DNA of 33,902 bases. Source: an uncultured Lachnospiraceae bacterium (GTDB taxonomy: Bacteria > Bacillota > Clostridia > Lachnospirales > Lachnospiraceae). Position numbers and translations under genes: made by a program. The stretch spans positions 1-33,902 of the forward strand of contig CANRMC010000012.1 of NCBI GenBank assembly GCA_947631605.1. The letters run 5' to 3'. Of this stretch, positions 7,299 to 15,641 are shown one piece after another; the stretch's first letter is position 1; each line of letters begins with the position of its first letter. The notes below the pieces were generated by a model. That model saw nothing but the letters and a program-made list of their open reading frames with translations, did no database searches and had not been told where the DNA came from.

Positions 7299-8177
7299 CT
7301 ACATCCGTTTCGTTAATTCATCGGAAAAAGCGGCAAATTGCCGAAGGCTCATGGTTTCTCCCCGCACATTTGGTGAAAGTCCCACTGCGGAAAGCGCCTG
7401 CTCCACTTCTTCTTTCGTAAATGACAGTTCCCCCGAATTCCGGATACCGTTCACTAACGTTTTTCTTCTCTGGTTAAAGGACGCACGGATCAGACGGAAC
7501 ATAAGTTTTTCATCAATTACGGAAACCGGCGGTGATGCATAAGCTGTCAGCTTTATCACTGCCGAGCCGACATTCGGCCGGGGAATAAAACAGTTCGGCG
7601 GTACATTGGCTGCAATATAAGGCGAAGCATAATATTGTACTGCCAGCGACAGGGCGCCATAATCCTTCGTTCCCGGTTTCGCCTGCATCCTTTCCGCAAC
7701 TTCTTTCTGTACCATAACAGTGACAGCTTCCGCCGGAATATGATTTTCGAATAAACCCATAATGATCGGCGTGGTTATATAGTATGGAAGATTTGCAACT
7801 ATTTTGATCTTTTTTTCTCCCACCAGTTTCGGAATATCCACTTTTAAAATGTCCTGATTCACGATTGTCACATTATCATAAGGAGCGAGTGTTTCTTCTA
7901 AGACCGGGATCAGGTTTTTGTCAATTTCTACCGCATAAACCCTTCCTGCCTGTTCCGCCAGATATTGTGTCATCGTTCCAATCCCCGGTCCGATCTCCAG
8001 TACCACATCCTGTTTCGTAATTTCAGCCGCTTCCATGATCTTATGGATCACATGACTGTCAATTAAAAAATTCTGTCCGAACTTTTTCTGAAAAGCAAAG
8101 TGATACTTCCGGATTGTCTGTATTGTCACTTGGGGATTACTCAGTTTTTTTGACTCATCGATCATATCTTTCTCCAT
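7299..8177 (-). CDS. rsmA: 16S rRNA (A1518/A1519-N6,N6) dimethyltransferase
   Basis: A 292-residue KsgA-family enzyme that dimethylates two adjacent adenines at the 3' end of 16S rRNA late in 30S assembly, using S-adenosylmethionine. Signatures are KKFGQNFL (31-38), the SAM loop EIGPGIGTMT (61-70), acidic VEID (83-86), NQDIL (107-111), the catalytic NLPYY (129-133), and FIPRPNVGSAV. The C-terminal helical domain includes RLIRASFNQRRKTLVNGI. The first ATG has a poor ribosome site. A second in-frame ATG four codons on (MIDESKK) has GGAG six bases upstream and may be the true start. It follows tatD by 15 bp, a common clostridial pairing. Confidence 0.94.
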   Translation of the reverse strand: MEKDMIDESKKLSNPQVTIQTIRKYHFAFQKKFGQNFLIDSHVIHKIMEAAEITKQDVVLEIGPGIGTMTQYLAEQAGRVYAVEIDKNLIPVLEETLAPYDNVTIVNQDILKVDIPKLVGEKKIKIVANLPYYITTPIIMGLFENHIPAEAVTVMVQKEVAERMQAKPGTKDYGALSLAVQYYASPYIAANVPPNCFIPRPNVGSAVIKLTAYASPPVSVIDEKLMFRLIRASFNQRRKTLVNGIRNSGELSFTKEEVEQALSAVGLSPNVRGETMSLRQFAAFSDELTKRM

Positions 8178-8192
8178 TTTCCGGTCTGTCGC

Positions 8193-8963
8193 CTATGTCA
8201 GACAATACAGCCTGCAGGCGTTTTCATAAGTGATCTCCGCAGCTTCTTCCTCGGAAATTCCTTTCAGTTCCGCAATTTTACGAAGCACATATAAAAGGTA
8301 AAGTGAGGTATTTCTCTTTCCCCTGTATGGAACAGGAGCAAGATACGGACTGTCCGTTTCCAGCACAATGCGGTCAAGCGGAAGATACTCTACCGTTTCT
8401 ACTAGTTTTCTGGCATTCTGAAATGTCAGAACACCGCCGATTCCAAAATAAAATCCCATATCAAGAAATTCCTTTGCCAATTCCTTCGAATACGAATAGC
8501 AATGGATAACGCCGCCGATCTCCTCCGCATGGAACTCCTTCATGATCCGGAGCGTATCCTCCGCCGCATCCCTGCTATGGACCACGATCGGAAGGTTTAA
8601 TTCCCTGGCAAGTTCCGCCTGTCTGATAAACCATCTCTGCTGAACGGTTCGTTCCGGTTCATCATAATGATAATCCAACCCGATCTCACCGATCGCAACT
8701 ATTTTGTCGGATTTTGTCATCTGACAAAGTTCTCCAATATCCGCTTCCGACAGATTGCCGGTATCGGAAGGATGTACGCCAACCGCGCCGTAAAAAAAGT
8801 CATATTCTTCGGTCAGACGTACTGTATTGCGGGAGCTTTCCATATTGGAGCCGATATTTACGACTCTGCAGATGCCCTGTTCGGGAAAGTTTCGCAAAAG
8901 TTCATTCCGGTCGCTGTCAAACGCTTCATCATCATAATGCGCATGTGTCTCAAATATTCTCAT
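8193..8963 (-). CDS. tatD: TatD-family metal-dependent hydrolase (DNase)
   Basis: A 256-residue TIM-barrel amidohydrolase-type protein. It has the N-terminal metal pair THAHYDD (His7, His9), AIGEIGLDYH with a bridging Glu, VVHSRDAAEDT, GVIHCYSYS and VLETDSPYLAPVPYRGKRN. These are all the TatD/YabD motifs. Family members show 3'-5' exonuclease activity in repair or DNA degradation, and the cellular role in Firmicutes is uncertain. It is the first gene of the tatD-rsmA unit, behind two candidate promoters in 8997-9081. Confidence 0.92.
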   Translation of the reverse strand: MRIFETHAHYDDEAFDSDRNELLRNFPEQGICRVVNIGSNMESSRNTVRLTEEYDFFYGAVGVHPSDTGNLSEADIGELCQMTKSDKIVAIGEIGLDYHYDEPERTVQQRWFIRQAELARELNLPIVVHSRDAAEDTLRIMKEFHAEEIGGVIHCYSYSKELAKEFLDMGFYFGIGGVLTFQNARKLVETVEYLPLDRIVLETDSPYLAPVPYRGKRNTSLYLLYVLRKIAELKGISEEEAAEITYENACRLYCLT

Positions 8964-8996
8964 TTTTCTTCACCCTGCCGTTTCATTCTTAGAGTC

Positions 8997-9025
8997 AGTG
9001 TAACCAAGTTCGGAACCAATGTCAA
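8997..9025 (-). promoter_or_regulatory. Promoter P1 of tatD-rsmA
   Basis: On the minus strand a perfect TTGACA (9025-9020), a 17-bp spacer and TACACT (9002-8997) lie about 34 bp upstream of the tatD ATG. Confidence 0.75.
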
Positions 9026-9052
9026 TTTATTCTTCCGACAACAAATTCGATA

Positions 9053-9081
9053 ATTATACAGTATCTAATATTTTTCAACAA
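9053..9081 (-). promoter_or_regulatory. Possible upstream promoter P2 of tatD-rsmA
   Basis: On the minus strand TTGTTG (9081-9076), a 17-bp spacer and a perfect TATAAT (9058-9053) lie upstream of P1. It would give a longer leader. Confidence 0.5.
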
Positions 9082-9111
9082 AATTCTCCATATTTTACAG
9101 TTTGTTCATAC

Positions 9112-9139
9112 TTTAGACACAATATATCTGTACTATATT
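9112..9139 (+). promoter_or_regulatory. Promoter of candidate small RNA
   Basis: TTTAGA (9112-9117), a 16-bp spacer and TATATT (9134-9139) on the plus strand give a predicted start near 9146, about 80 bases before a strong terminator. Confidence 0.45.
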
Positions 9140-9145
9140 ATGAAG

Positions 9146-9230
9146 TAGAGCTTTTCATATATTTGAATCCTCTCTCCCCTCATAACAAGTGGTAACCACC
9201 CCTCCCCGGTTTGTTACCACTTGTTTTTTG
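9146..9230 (+). ncRNA. Candidate small RNA with C-rich motifs
   Basis: A stretch of about 85 nt lies between a plausible plus-strand promoter and a strong intrinsic terminator and has no reading frame worth calling. It carries the pyrimidine run CCTCTCTCCCCTC (9169-9181) in a region with no obvious pairing, and a second C-rich segment in the terminator loop (CACCCCTCCCC, from 9197). Exposed C-rich motifs of this kind pair with Shine-Dalgarno sequences in known Gram-positive sRNAs such as RsaE/RoxS. The alternative is an untranslated attenuator for the aminotransferase gene downstream. No expression evidence exists here. Confidence 0.4.
9184..9229 (+). terminator. Intrinsic terminator with 12-13-bp perfect stem
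   Basis: AACAAGTGGTAAC (9184-9196) pairs exactly with GTTACCACTTGTT (9213-9225), leaving a 16-nt C-rich loop, and is followed by a T-run to 9229. No coding sequence on the plus strand ends here, so it must end a non-coding transcript or act as a leader attenuator. Confidence 0.75.
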
Positions 9231-9249
9231 TCTTCTCATATTCTATAAT
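9221..9249 (+). promoter_or_regulatory. Promoter of aminotransferase-maf unit
   Basis: TTGTTT (9221-9226), a 17-bp spacer and perfect TATAAT (9244-9249) lie 57 bp upstream of the ATG at 9306. The -35 overlaps the 3' arm of the preceding terminator. Confidence 0.65.
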
Positions 9250-9305
9250 CATATCATATTTGATAAACATTCCACAGTATCGAAAAATCAATCAGGAGGC
9301 ACGAT

Positions 9306-10493
9306 ATGATTTCAGAATTTTATAAGGAAATGACTGGCAGACCGTCCGTCATTCGTCATTTTTTTGCTTACAGTATGGAACGCGCAAAGGTTGTAGGACC
9401 GGAGAACGTTTATAATTTCTCATTGGGAAATCCTTCCGTTCCGGCGCCGGACCATTTTACGGAAACAATGATCGAGCTGCTTCAGAACGAAAACCCTGTA
9501 GCACTGCATGGTTACAGTCCGACTTTGGGCATTGATTCCACCAGAGAAGCCATTGCCGCTTCCCTCAACCGCCGGTTCGGCATGAATTATGAGGCGAAAC
9601 ATATTTTCCCAACCACAGGCGCGGCGGGCGCTATTGCCCACGCCATCCGCTGTGTTGCCGGAGAAGGGGACGAAGTTCTCACATTTGCGCCTTATTTTCC
9701 GGAATACATTCCGTATATTACCGGCTGCGGCGCGGAATTAAAGGTCGTGCCGGCAGATATTACTTCTTTCCAGATCAACTTCGAAGCTTTTGAAGAAATG
9801 ATGAACGAAAAAGTAGCGGCTGTTATCATTAATTCCCCGAACAATCCGTCGGGCATTGTATATACGACGGAGACTATTGACCGTCTGGCTTCGATCCTTA
9901 ATCAGAAGCAGAAAGAATACGGGCATGAGATTTTCCTGCTTTCGGATGAACCGTACCGGGAAATCATTTTCGCTAACGCAGATTCTCCATATATATCCGC
10001 GCATTATGATAATTCCATCTGCTGCTATTCTTTCAGTAAATCCCTTTCCATACCGGGAGAACGTATCGGATATGTTGCTGTCAATCCAAAAGCAAAAAAT
10101 GCGGACGACATTGTGCCTATGTGCGGACAGATTTCCCGTTTCACCGGACATAACTGCCCGCCGTCCATTATTCAGCTTGCCGTCGAAAAGGTACTGGACG
10201 AAACAAGCGATGTATCTATATATGAAACCAATAAAAATATTCTATATAAAGAACTGACTGCGATCGGTTATAAATGCGTAGAACCGAATGGAACGTTTTA
10301 TATGTTCCCGCAATCCCTGATTCCGGATGCCAATGAATTCTGCTGGCGGGCAGCAAAAGAACTGGATCTTATCATCGTGCCGGGCGACAGTTTTGAATGT
10401 CCGGGGCATTTCCGGATATCTTATTGCGTAACAACGGAAATGGTTGAGCGTTCCATTCCTGTATTCCGGAGGCTGTATGAGTTATACAACTAA
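9306..10493 (+). CDS. PLP-dependent aminotransferase (class I/II)
   Basis: A 395-residue fold-type I aminotransferase. Visible active-site elements are NSPNNPSG (176-183), the PLP-binding Asp in LLSDEPYRE (Asp214), the Schiff-base Lys245 in YSFSKSLSIPGERIGY with its phosphate-binding Arg, and a C-terminal FRISYC with the substrate-carboxylate Arg. This places it in the aspartate/aromatic aminotransferase group (COG0436). Substrate preference cannot be settled from sequence. AGGAGG lies seven bases before the ATG. The next gene, maf, overlaps its 3' end by 17 bp, so the two are translationally coupled. Confidence 0.88.
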   Translation: MISEFYKEMTGRPSVIRHFFAYSMERAKVVGPENVYNFSLGNPSVPAPDHFTETMIELLQNENPVALHGYSPTLGIDSTREAIAASLNRRFGMNYEAKHIFPTTGAAGAIAHAIRCVAGEGDEVLTFAPYFPEYIPYITGCGAELKVVPADITSFQINFEAFEEMMNEKVAAVIINSPNNPSGIVYTTETIDRLASILNQKQKEYGHEIFLLSDEPYREIIFANADSPYISAHYDNSICCYSFSKSLSIPGERIGYVAVNPKAKNADDIVPMCGQISRFTGHNCPPSIIQLAVEKVLDETSDVSIYETNKNILYKELTAIGYKCVEPNGTFYMFPQSLIPDANEFCWRAAKELDLIIVPGDSFECPGHFRISYCVTTEMVERSIPVFRRLYELYN

Positions 10494-11169
10494 TTGTATT
10501 CAGAATTTTCATCTGATCCTTGCCAGCAATTCCCCGCGGCGTTCGGAGCTTTTAAAGCAGGCGGGGTATACATTTTCGGTACTTCCGGCGGATATCGACG
10601 AATCCCATATCCTTCAGGAGCTTCATGCGCAAAAAGACATCACGCCGGGACATATCGCAAAAGAGCTGGCAAAAAGAAAAGCGGCTGCGGTCCGGGATCT
10701 AATGATCAAACAGGCAGCGGAGGGAAAAGACCTCTCCTCGCACCTGTCCGGCAGATATCTGGTTACAAAAATTCTTGCAGCCGATACTCTGGTTTCTCTG
10801 GAAAACGAGATTTTCGGCAAGCCAAACGATAAAGAAGACGCCTTTCGAATGCTTTCCCGTCTTTCCGGCTCCTGTCATCAGGTTTTTACCGGCTACTCTG
10901 TCATAACACTGGAGGAAAAAAGCTGCGGAAGCCTTGCAGAACTTCATTCCGTTTCTGATGTTACGGAAACTGAAGTTTATTTCTATCCAATGTCAGCAGA
11001 AGATATAAATTGGTACATCAGTACCGGCGAACCCATGGATAAAGCTGGAAGTTATGGGATTCAGGGACTGGGCGCCAGATTTATCCGAAACATAAACGGC
11101 GATTACAATAATGTAGTGGGGCTTCCGCTCGCCAATGTCTGCCGCGCATTTTCCTGTTCCGAGTCATGA
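10477..11169 (+). CDS. maf: Maf-family nucleoside triphosphate pyrophosphatase
   Basis: I start at MSYTTNCIQ (10477), which has GGAGG four bases upstream inside the end of the aminotransferase gene; longer frames have no ribosome site. The 230-residue protein opens with LILASNSPRRSELLKQAG, the Maf hallmark, and has AADTLVSLENEIFGKP, the conserved GEPMDKAGSYGIQG and NVVGLPL. Maf proteins hydrolyse dTTP/UTP or modified nucleotides to the monophosphate and are linked to septum control in B. subtilis. A 20-30 residue insertion around AVRDLMIKQAAEGKDLSSHL makes it longer than the usual 190-200 residues. Confidence 0.9.
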   Translation: MSYTTNCIQNFHLILASNSPRRSELLKQAGYTFSVLPADIDESHILQELHAQKDITPGHIAKELAKRKAAAVRDLMIKQAAEGKDLSSHLSGRYLVTKILAADTLVSLENEIFGKPNDKEDAFRMLSRLSGSCHQVFTGYSVITLEEKSCGSLAELHSVSDVTETEVYFYPMSAEDINWYISTGEPMDKAGSYGIQGLGARFIRNINGDYNNVVGLPLANVCRAFSCSES

Positions 11170-11175
11170 ATTTTC

Positions 11176-11204
11176 TTGTATTTTCTATATGTTTTTTGTA
11201 TAAT
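11176..11204 (+). promoter_or_regulatory. Promoter of malQ operon
   Basis: TTGTAT (11176-11181), a 17-bp spacer and perfect TATAAT (11199-11204) lie 33 bp upstream of the malQ ATG, just after the maf stop. Confidence 0.8.
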
Positions 11205-11236
11205 GAAAAACAGTGTTAACCTTAGGAGGACTTATT

Positions 11237-12769
11237 ATGTTAGACAATAACAGCGCAGAACAGCGGCCAAAACGAGACGCCGGGATTCTGCTTCATCCTA
11301 CATCTTTTCCCGGTCCCTATGGAATCGGAGATTTAGGGAAAGGTGCCTATGATTTTATCGATTTCCTGTCCAAATCCGGAATGACGATCTGGCAGGTTCT
11401 GCCACTTGGACATACCGGCTTCGGCGACTCTCCGTATCAGCCGTTCTCATCTTTTGCAGGGCAGCCATATATCATCAGCATCGACCATCTGCGGGAACTG
11501 AATCTTTTGTATGACAGTGACTTTTATGATATGCCGCAATGGAACCCGGAAGATATCTGTTACGGCGATGTGATCCTCTTCAAATCCGGACTTCTCCACA
11601 AGGCATATGAAAGAATGACAGACAGTGAAATTACTGACGGTTTTTCCTCAAATGCCGATTTAATGAAAGAATACAACGATTTCATCCAGAATACGGACTG
11701 GCTGGAAGACTATGCGCTTTTCATGGCAGGCAAAGATTATCACGACGGACAGCCATGGTATATGTGGGAAGATTCCCTGAAGCATCCAACTGCCGCAGAG
11801 AGAAAAAAATGGCTGAAAAAACTTCAGCCGGAAATCGGATATTATAAGTTCATCCAATTCCTTTTCTATTATGAATGGATGAAACTGAAAGAATATGCAA
11901 ATGAGCGAGGAATTTCCATCATCGGCGATATTCCGATCTTTGTTGCATGGGACAGCGTGGACGTCTGGGTACATAACGAACTGTTCCTCCTTGACAGCGA
12001 AGGTTATCCGACCGTTGTTGCAGGCGTTCCGCCGGATTATTTCTCGACAACCGGACAGTTATGGGGAAATCCTCTTTATAACTGGGAGGAGCATACAAAA
12101 ACCGGCTACGATTGGTGGTTCAGCAGAATCCGTCATCAACTGACGCTTACGGATTATCTGAGGATCGACCATTTCCGCGGTTTCGATAAATTCTGGGCAG
12201 TACCTTATGGTGAGGAAACGGCAGTAAACGGCGAATGGATGGAAGCGCCGGGTCTCAACTTTTTTACCACATTGGAAGCAACTCTTGGTTATCATATACC
12301 GATCATTGCGGAAGATCTGGGCGAGATCGACCATTCTGTCATCGAACTTCGGGACAGATTCGGCTTCCCGGGCATGAAGATCCTTCAGTTCGCATTTGAA
12401 AATCCGAACGAAAATAACTTCCTGCCTCATAATCATATCCGTAACTGCGTATGCTATACCGGAACCCATGATAACGATACAACGCTCGGCTGGTATAAAA
12501 ACGCTTTCGAAGCTTCCAAAGACAAGCTCCGCCGATACTACAGCACAGACGCAAGCGACATCTGCTGGGTATTTATCCGCGCCTGCTTCGGCTCCGTTGC
12601 CAATATGGCGATCGTTCCTATGCAGGATGTGCTGGAACTGGATTCTTGGGCTAGATTCAACAAACCGGGCGTCGGAGAAGGCAACTGGTCATGGCGTTAT
12701 AAACAGGAGGCGCTGACTGAGCACCTCTCATCAAGACTATTTGAAACTGCCAAAATGTTCGGCAGATAA
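11237..12769 (+). CDS. malQ: 4-alpha-glucanotransferase (amylomaltase, GH77)
   Basis: A 510-residue GH77 enzyme from the ATG at 11237, chosen because AGGAGG lies eight bases upstream; an in-frame GTG at 11213 has no ribosome site. Family motifs are GILLHPTSFPGPYGIGDLG, WQVLPLGHTGFGDSPYQPFS, the nucleophile Asp in LRIDHFRGF, the acid/base Glu in IIAEDLG and the third carboxylate in GTHDNDTTLGW. It transfers maltosyl or longer glucan segments between alpha-1,4-glucans in the cytoplasm, for maltodextrin or glycogen use. No other glycogen gene is nearby; it leads an operon with an acyltransferase, a hypothetical gene and a CPBP protease. Confidence 0.95.
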   Translation: MLDNNSAEQRPKRDAGILLHPTSFPGPYGIGDLGKGAYDFIDFLSKSGMTIWQVLPLGHTGFGDSPYQPFSSFAGQPYIISIDHLRELNLLYDSDFYDMPQWNPEDICYGDVILFKSGLLHKAYERMTDSEITDGFSSNADLMKEYNDFIQNTDWLEDYALFMAGKDYHDGQPWYMWEDSLKHPTAAERKKWLKKLQPEIGYYKFIQFLFYYEWMKLKEYANERGISIIGDIPIFVAWDSVDVWVHNELFLLDSEGYPTVVAGVPPDYFSTTGQLWGNPLYNWEEHTKTGYDWWFSRIRHQLTLTDYLRIDHFRGFDKFWAVPYGEETAVNGEWMEAPGLNFFTTLEATLGYHIPIIAEDLGEIDHSVIELRDRFGFPGMKILQFAFENPNENNFLPHNHIRNCVCYTGTHDNDTTLGWYKNAFEASKDKLRRYYSTDASDICWVFIRACFGSVANMAIVPMQDVLELDSWARFNKPGVGEGNWSWRYKQEALTEHLSSRLFETAKMFGR

Positions 12770-12779
12770 AGGAAACGAT

Positions 12780-13517
12780 ATGAGAATTTTTATTGTACTC
12801 CCCTGGGCGGTTCTGGGAATGATCTTCTCGCTTCCGGTCCACCTGTATTTCAAATCCCTTGCCAAAAAGGATCAAAAAAAGGCGTGGCAGAAAAGCTTTC
12901 GTTATATCCGAGGATATTTTAAATCCCTGATCTTTCTGGCAGGCACCAAAGTGGAAGTAAGAGGCAGGGAAAATATTCCGGATGATACGGCGGTTCTATA
13001 TGTGGGAAACCACAGAAGTTATTTCGATATCATTGTCTCACAGACTTTAGCGAAGGGACCGGTCGGCTTTGTCGCAAAAAAAGAATTTTTGAAATACCCG
13101 CTTCTCAATCTCTATATGACGGATATGGGATGTCTCTTCCTTGACCGCGACAATGTAAAAGAAGGATTGAAAAGTATCAATCAAGGTATACAGTTCATGA
13201 AAGAAGGACTTTCTCTCGGACTTTTTCCGGAGGGCACCAGAAATCATGGGGATACGCTCCTTCCTTTCAAAGAAGGCGGTTATCGGATGGCGGAAAAGTC
13301 TAAATCCCCGATCGTCCTGATGGCGCTCACCGGATTTGACCGGATCTTTGAAGCGAATAAATTTCATTTCATCTGGAAACGGAAAGTCATTATTGAATTT
13401 GCCAAGCCGGTATATCCGGCGGAGCTTGCTCCCGCAGAACGGAAAGAGTATTATGCTTCCATTCCGGAACAGCTGGAAGCAATGCTGGCTTCTCATAAAC
13501 AGGAAATAAACGGTTAA
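12780..13517 (+). CDS. plsC: 1-acyl-sn-glycerol-3-phosphate acyltransferase (PlsC-like)
   Basis: Starts at MRIFIVLPWAV (12780), with AAAGGAAA upstream and ten bases after the malQ stop. The 245-residue protein has an N-terminal hydrophobic segment (about 2-22) and a PlsC domain. The catalytic motif NHRSYFD is at 77-83 (His78, Asp83), the glycerol-phosphate-binding motif is FPEGTRNHGD, and a proline-containing IVLMALTG segment follows. It adds the second acyl chain to lysophosphatidic acid to make phosphatidic acid at the inner membrane face. The gene symbol is given by function; other acyltransferase paralogues may exist elsewhere in the genome. Confidence 0.88.
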   Translation: MRIFIVLPWAVLGMIFSLPVHLYFKSLAKKDQKKAWQKSFRYIRGYFKSLIFLAGTKVEVRGRENIPDDTAVLYVGNHRSYFDIIVSQTLAKGPVGFVAKKEFLKYPLLNLYMTDMGCLFLDRDNVKEGLKSINQGIQFMKEGLSLGLFPEGTRNHGDTLLPFKEGGYRMAEKSKSPIVLMALTGFDRIFEANKFHFIWKRKVIIEFAKPVYPAELAPAERKEYYASIPEQLEAMLASHKQEING

Positions 13518-13532
13518 TTTGGAGGAAAAAGA

Positions 13533-14108
13533 ATGAATGGATGGGCAATATTCGGCATAGTAATGGCGGTCATTATCGCGATTCTTGTCGTACTCTACAT
13601 ACTGGGCAACAAACTGCAGAAAAAACAGGTTGCACAGAAGGAACAGATGATGGAAGCCGCACAGCCGGTAACCATGCTGATCATTGATAAAAAGATCATG
13701 CCGATGAAAGACGCGAACCTACCCAAGGTCGTCATGGAACAGACCCCGAAGCGATACCAAAAAGCAAAGCTTCCGGTCGTAAAAGCAAAGGTCGGACCAC
13801 AGATCACCACATTGATCTGCGACGACGCCATATTTGACGACGTTCCGACAAGAGGCGAAGTAAAGGCTATGGTAAGCGGTATCTATCTGGTAAGCGTAAA
13901 GAGCATCCGCAACAAGAAGAAGGGCGCCGCCGAAGAGACCGATACCAAAAAGAAAAAGACATTCCGTGAGAAACTGCGTAAACAGCAGGCAGAATATCAG
14001 AAGCAGCTTTCCGCTGAGATAGCAAACAAGAAATCAAAAGAAGAAATTAAGAAAGAGAAACAAAAACAAAAGAAGGATGAGGAACGGGCAAAGAAGATCG
14101 TAGACTGA
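13533..14108 (+). CDS. Hypothetical membrane-anchored, lysine-rich protein
   Basis: A 191-residue protein with an N-terminal transmembrane helix at about residues 4-25 (GWAIFGIVMAVIIAILVVLY) and a basic juxtamembrane region, so the rest is probably cytoplasmic. A central compact domain (about 45-125) has MLIIDKKIMPMKDANLPK and ITTLICDDAIFDDVPTRGEVKAMVSGIYLVSVKSI. A highly charged Lys/Glu helix, likely coiled coil, runs from about residue 128 to the end. GGAGG precedes the ATG. The gene sits between plsC and the CPBP protease with short gaps, so it is co-transcribed. I do not recognise the family. Confidence 0.8.
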   Translation: MNGWAIFGIVMAVIIAILVVLYILGNKLQKKQVAQKEQMMEAAQPVTMLIIDKKIMPMKDANLPKVVMEQTPKRYQKAKLPVVKAKVGPQITTLICDDAIFDDVPTRGEVKAMVSGIYLVSVKSIRNKKKGAAEETDTKKKKTFREKLRKQQAEYQKQLSAEIANKKSKEEIKKEKQKQKKDEERAKKIVD

Positions 14109-14136
14109 TATTTCTATAAGAAACGAGGAGTTTCCC

Positions 14137-15036
14137 ATGGATACAAAGAAAAAACAGAATGAACAACAGAATATCCTGCCGAATCTCATTCTCTCATTTA
14201 TTCCGGTTCTGGCTTCTTATATTCTGCAGACTGTTGCATTCTTTGCATCCTTTGCTCTGATTTCGATGATAGATAACGGCTCTGGGAGTGCGTCGCAGGA
14301 CGCGCCTTCCGGAGCCTTTAACGTTATGTCTTATCTGATGAGTTCTCCCCTCTATGCAGGAATCATCAGCCTGACCCGTTTTACCTTATTCCTGATAATC
14401 TTCGGTTTCTGGTACCATACCTTTTTCTGCAATCCGACAAAAAAAGATTATCAGAGATTCAGGGAAAAGAAAATATCCTCCATGTGTACCCCGCTCTATC
14501 TGATCCTGTATGTTATTTTGGGATATGCCATGCAGCTTTTTGTAAGCGCTGTTCTTATGCTCTGCTCCAATATCTTTCCGAAAGCATTTACTTCCTATCA
14601 GGATCTGATCGACAGTATGGCGGGAAGCGGCGTTTCGTTCCTTACAATTCTATCCGTTGCCCTTGTCGCTCCTCTCGCCGAAGAGATCATTTTCCGCGGT
14701 CTTACGCTGCGCTATGCAAAAAAAGCCATGCCTCTTTGGTTAGCAGTCATCTTTCAGGCTCTCCTCTTTGCTATCTATCATGGAAATATCATTCAGGGCG
14801 CTTACGCATTCCTATTCGGACTTTTCTTCGGTTTCCTTGTGATTAAAACCGATTCTCTGGTGCCTTCCGTTCTGCTCCATGCCATCATCAACCTCAGCGC
14901 CTATCTGGTGCCGGACATTTTACTGGACAGCAATATAAAAGCAGCCGTCATAATGGCAGCCGCTCTTATCATCGGTATTTGTTCTTTCCTTGTTCTTTCT
15001 AAAGAATTTCGTTCTCAGGAAACATCATTCGTATAA
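14137..15036 (+). CDS. CPBP family intramembrane glutamic endopeptidase
   Basis: A 299-residue polytopic membrane protein of the CPBP (Abi/CAAX-protease-like) family. Conserved motif 1 is AEEIIFRG (Glu182, Glu183, Arg187), motif 2 includes His215 in AIYHGNI, and motif 3 includes His248 in SVLLHAIIN; these form the active site in the Rce1 fold. Several hydrophobic segments surround them. Family members process prenylated proteins, anti-sigma factors or peptides, and many have no known substrate. The ATG follows CGAGGAG. Its last 22 bp overlap the 3' end of the oppositely oriented methyltransferase gene, with no terminator between. Confidence 0.88.
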   Translation: MDTKKKQNEQQNILPNLILSFIPVLASYILQTVAFFASFALISMIDNGSGSASQDAPSGAFNVMSYLMSSPLYAGIISLTRFTLFLIIFGFWYHTFFCNPTKKDYQRFREKKISSMCTPLYLILYVILGYAMQLFVSAVLMLCSNIFPKAFTSYQDLIDSMAGSGVSFLTILSVALVAPLAEEIIFRGLTLRYAKKAMPLWLAVIFQALLFAIYHGNIIQGAYAFLFGLFFGFLVIKTDSLVPSVLLHAIINLSAYLVPDILLDSNIKAAVIMAAALIIGICSFLVLSKEFRSQETSFV

Positions 15037-15626
15037 ATATAGCATTTTTCATCCGGATCCAGATAATAAGCATTGAGCCGGATCGCCTGTTTTAACCGAA
15101 ACGGATATTTCCGCATGGCGGCTATATATTCCGGAGTGCAGTAATAAAAGATCAGATAAATCTTCCTCGGATTTTCCTGAAGGGAGCTTAAAATATTTCC
15201 TATAATGGAATCCAGGATCATTTCTTTAAACGGATTGAAAAAATAAAAATAATTATCCGCAGGTTTAATTTCGTATTCTTCCGCTTTCTGATTCAGCAGC
15301 GTGAATTTCTCCCGCTGTCCCCCAAATCTTACGTGATAGTATGCCTCATTGTCCAGAAGCTTTTCATAGAGCTCCGGCTGGTACTCTACGCCGGTCACCC
15401 TGCACATATACCGGTGGCTCACAAAAAATAAAACCCTTCCCAGGCCGCAGCCAAAATCCACAAGGGAATCACAGGAGGTCATACTCAAAGAATCAAATAT
15501 CTTTTCCAGACTGCTGTAGCCGGTGCTTTGAAATGCAAAATAATCCCCGCCGTCATAATCGATCTGTTCCAGTTCCGTATTTACGCCCAACAGCTTTTCG
15601 TACATAATATCTCTGTCTCTGTTCAA
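15015..15626 (-). CDS. SAM-dependent methyltransferase (class I)
   Basis: A 203-residue Rossmann-fold methyltransferase. The SAM motif I is LVDFGCGLGRVLFFV (about 55-69), motif II includes VTGVEYQPELYEKL, and the later segment NYFYFFNPFKEMILDSII holds the NPF motif, which resembles the (D/N)PPY/F position of some amino-methyltransferases. The start is a TTG at 15626 about ten bases after GAGGAGG; the next ATG is seven codons later without a ribosome site. The substrate is unknown. It is the last gene of the ddl-murI-DUF1934 operon and overlaps the CPBP gene end-to-end by 22 bp. Confidence 0.82.
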   Translation of the reverse strand: MNRDRDIMYEKLLGVNTELEQIDYDGGDYFAFQSTGYSSLEKIFDSLSMTSCDSLVDFGCGLGRVLFFVSHRYMCRVTGVEYQPELYEKLLDNEAYYHVRFGGQREKFTLLNQKAEEYEIKPADNYFYFFNPFKEMILDSIIGNILSSLQENPRKIYLIFYYCTPEYIAAMRKYPFRLKQAIRLNAYYLDPDEKCYIYTNDVS

Positions 15627-15641
15627 AACAACGGTTCCTCC

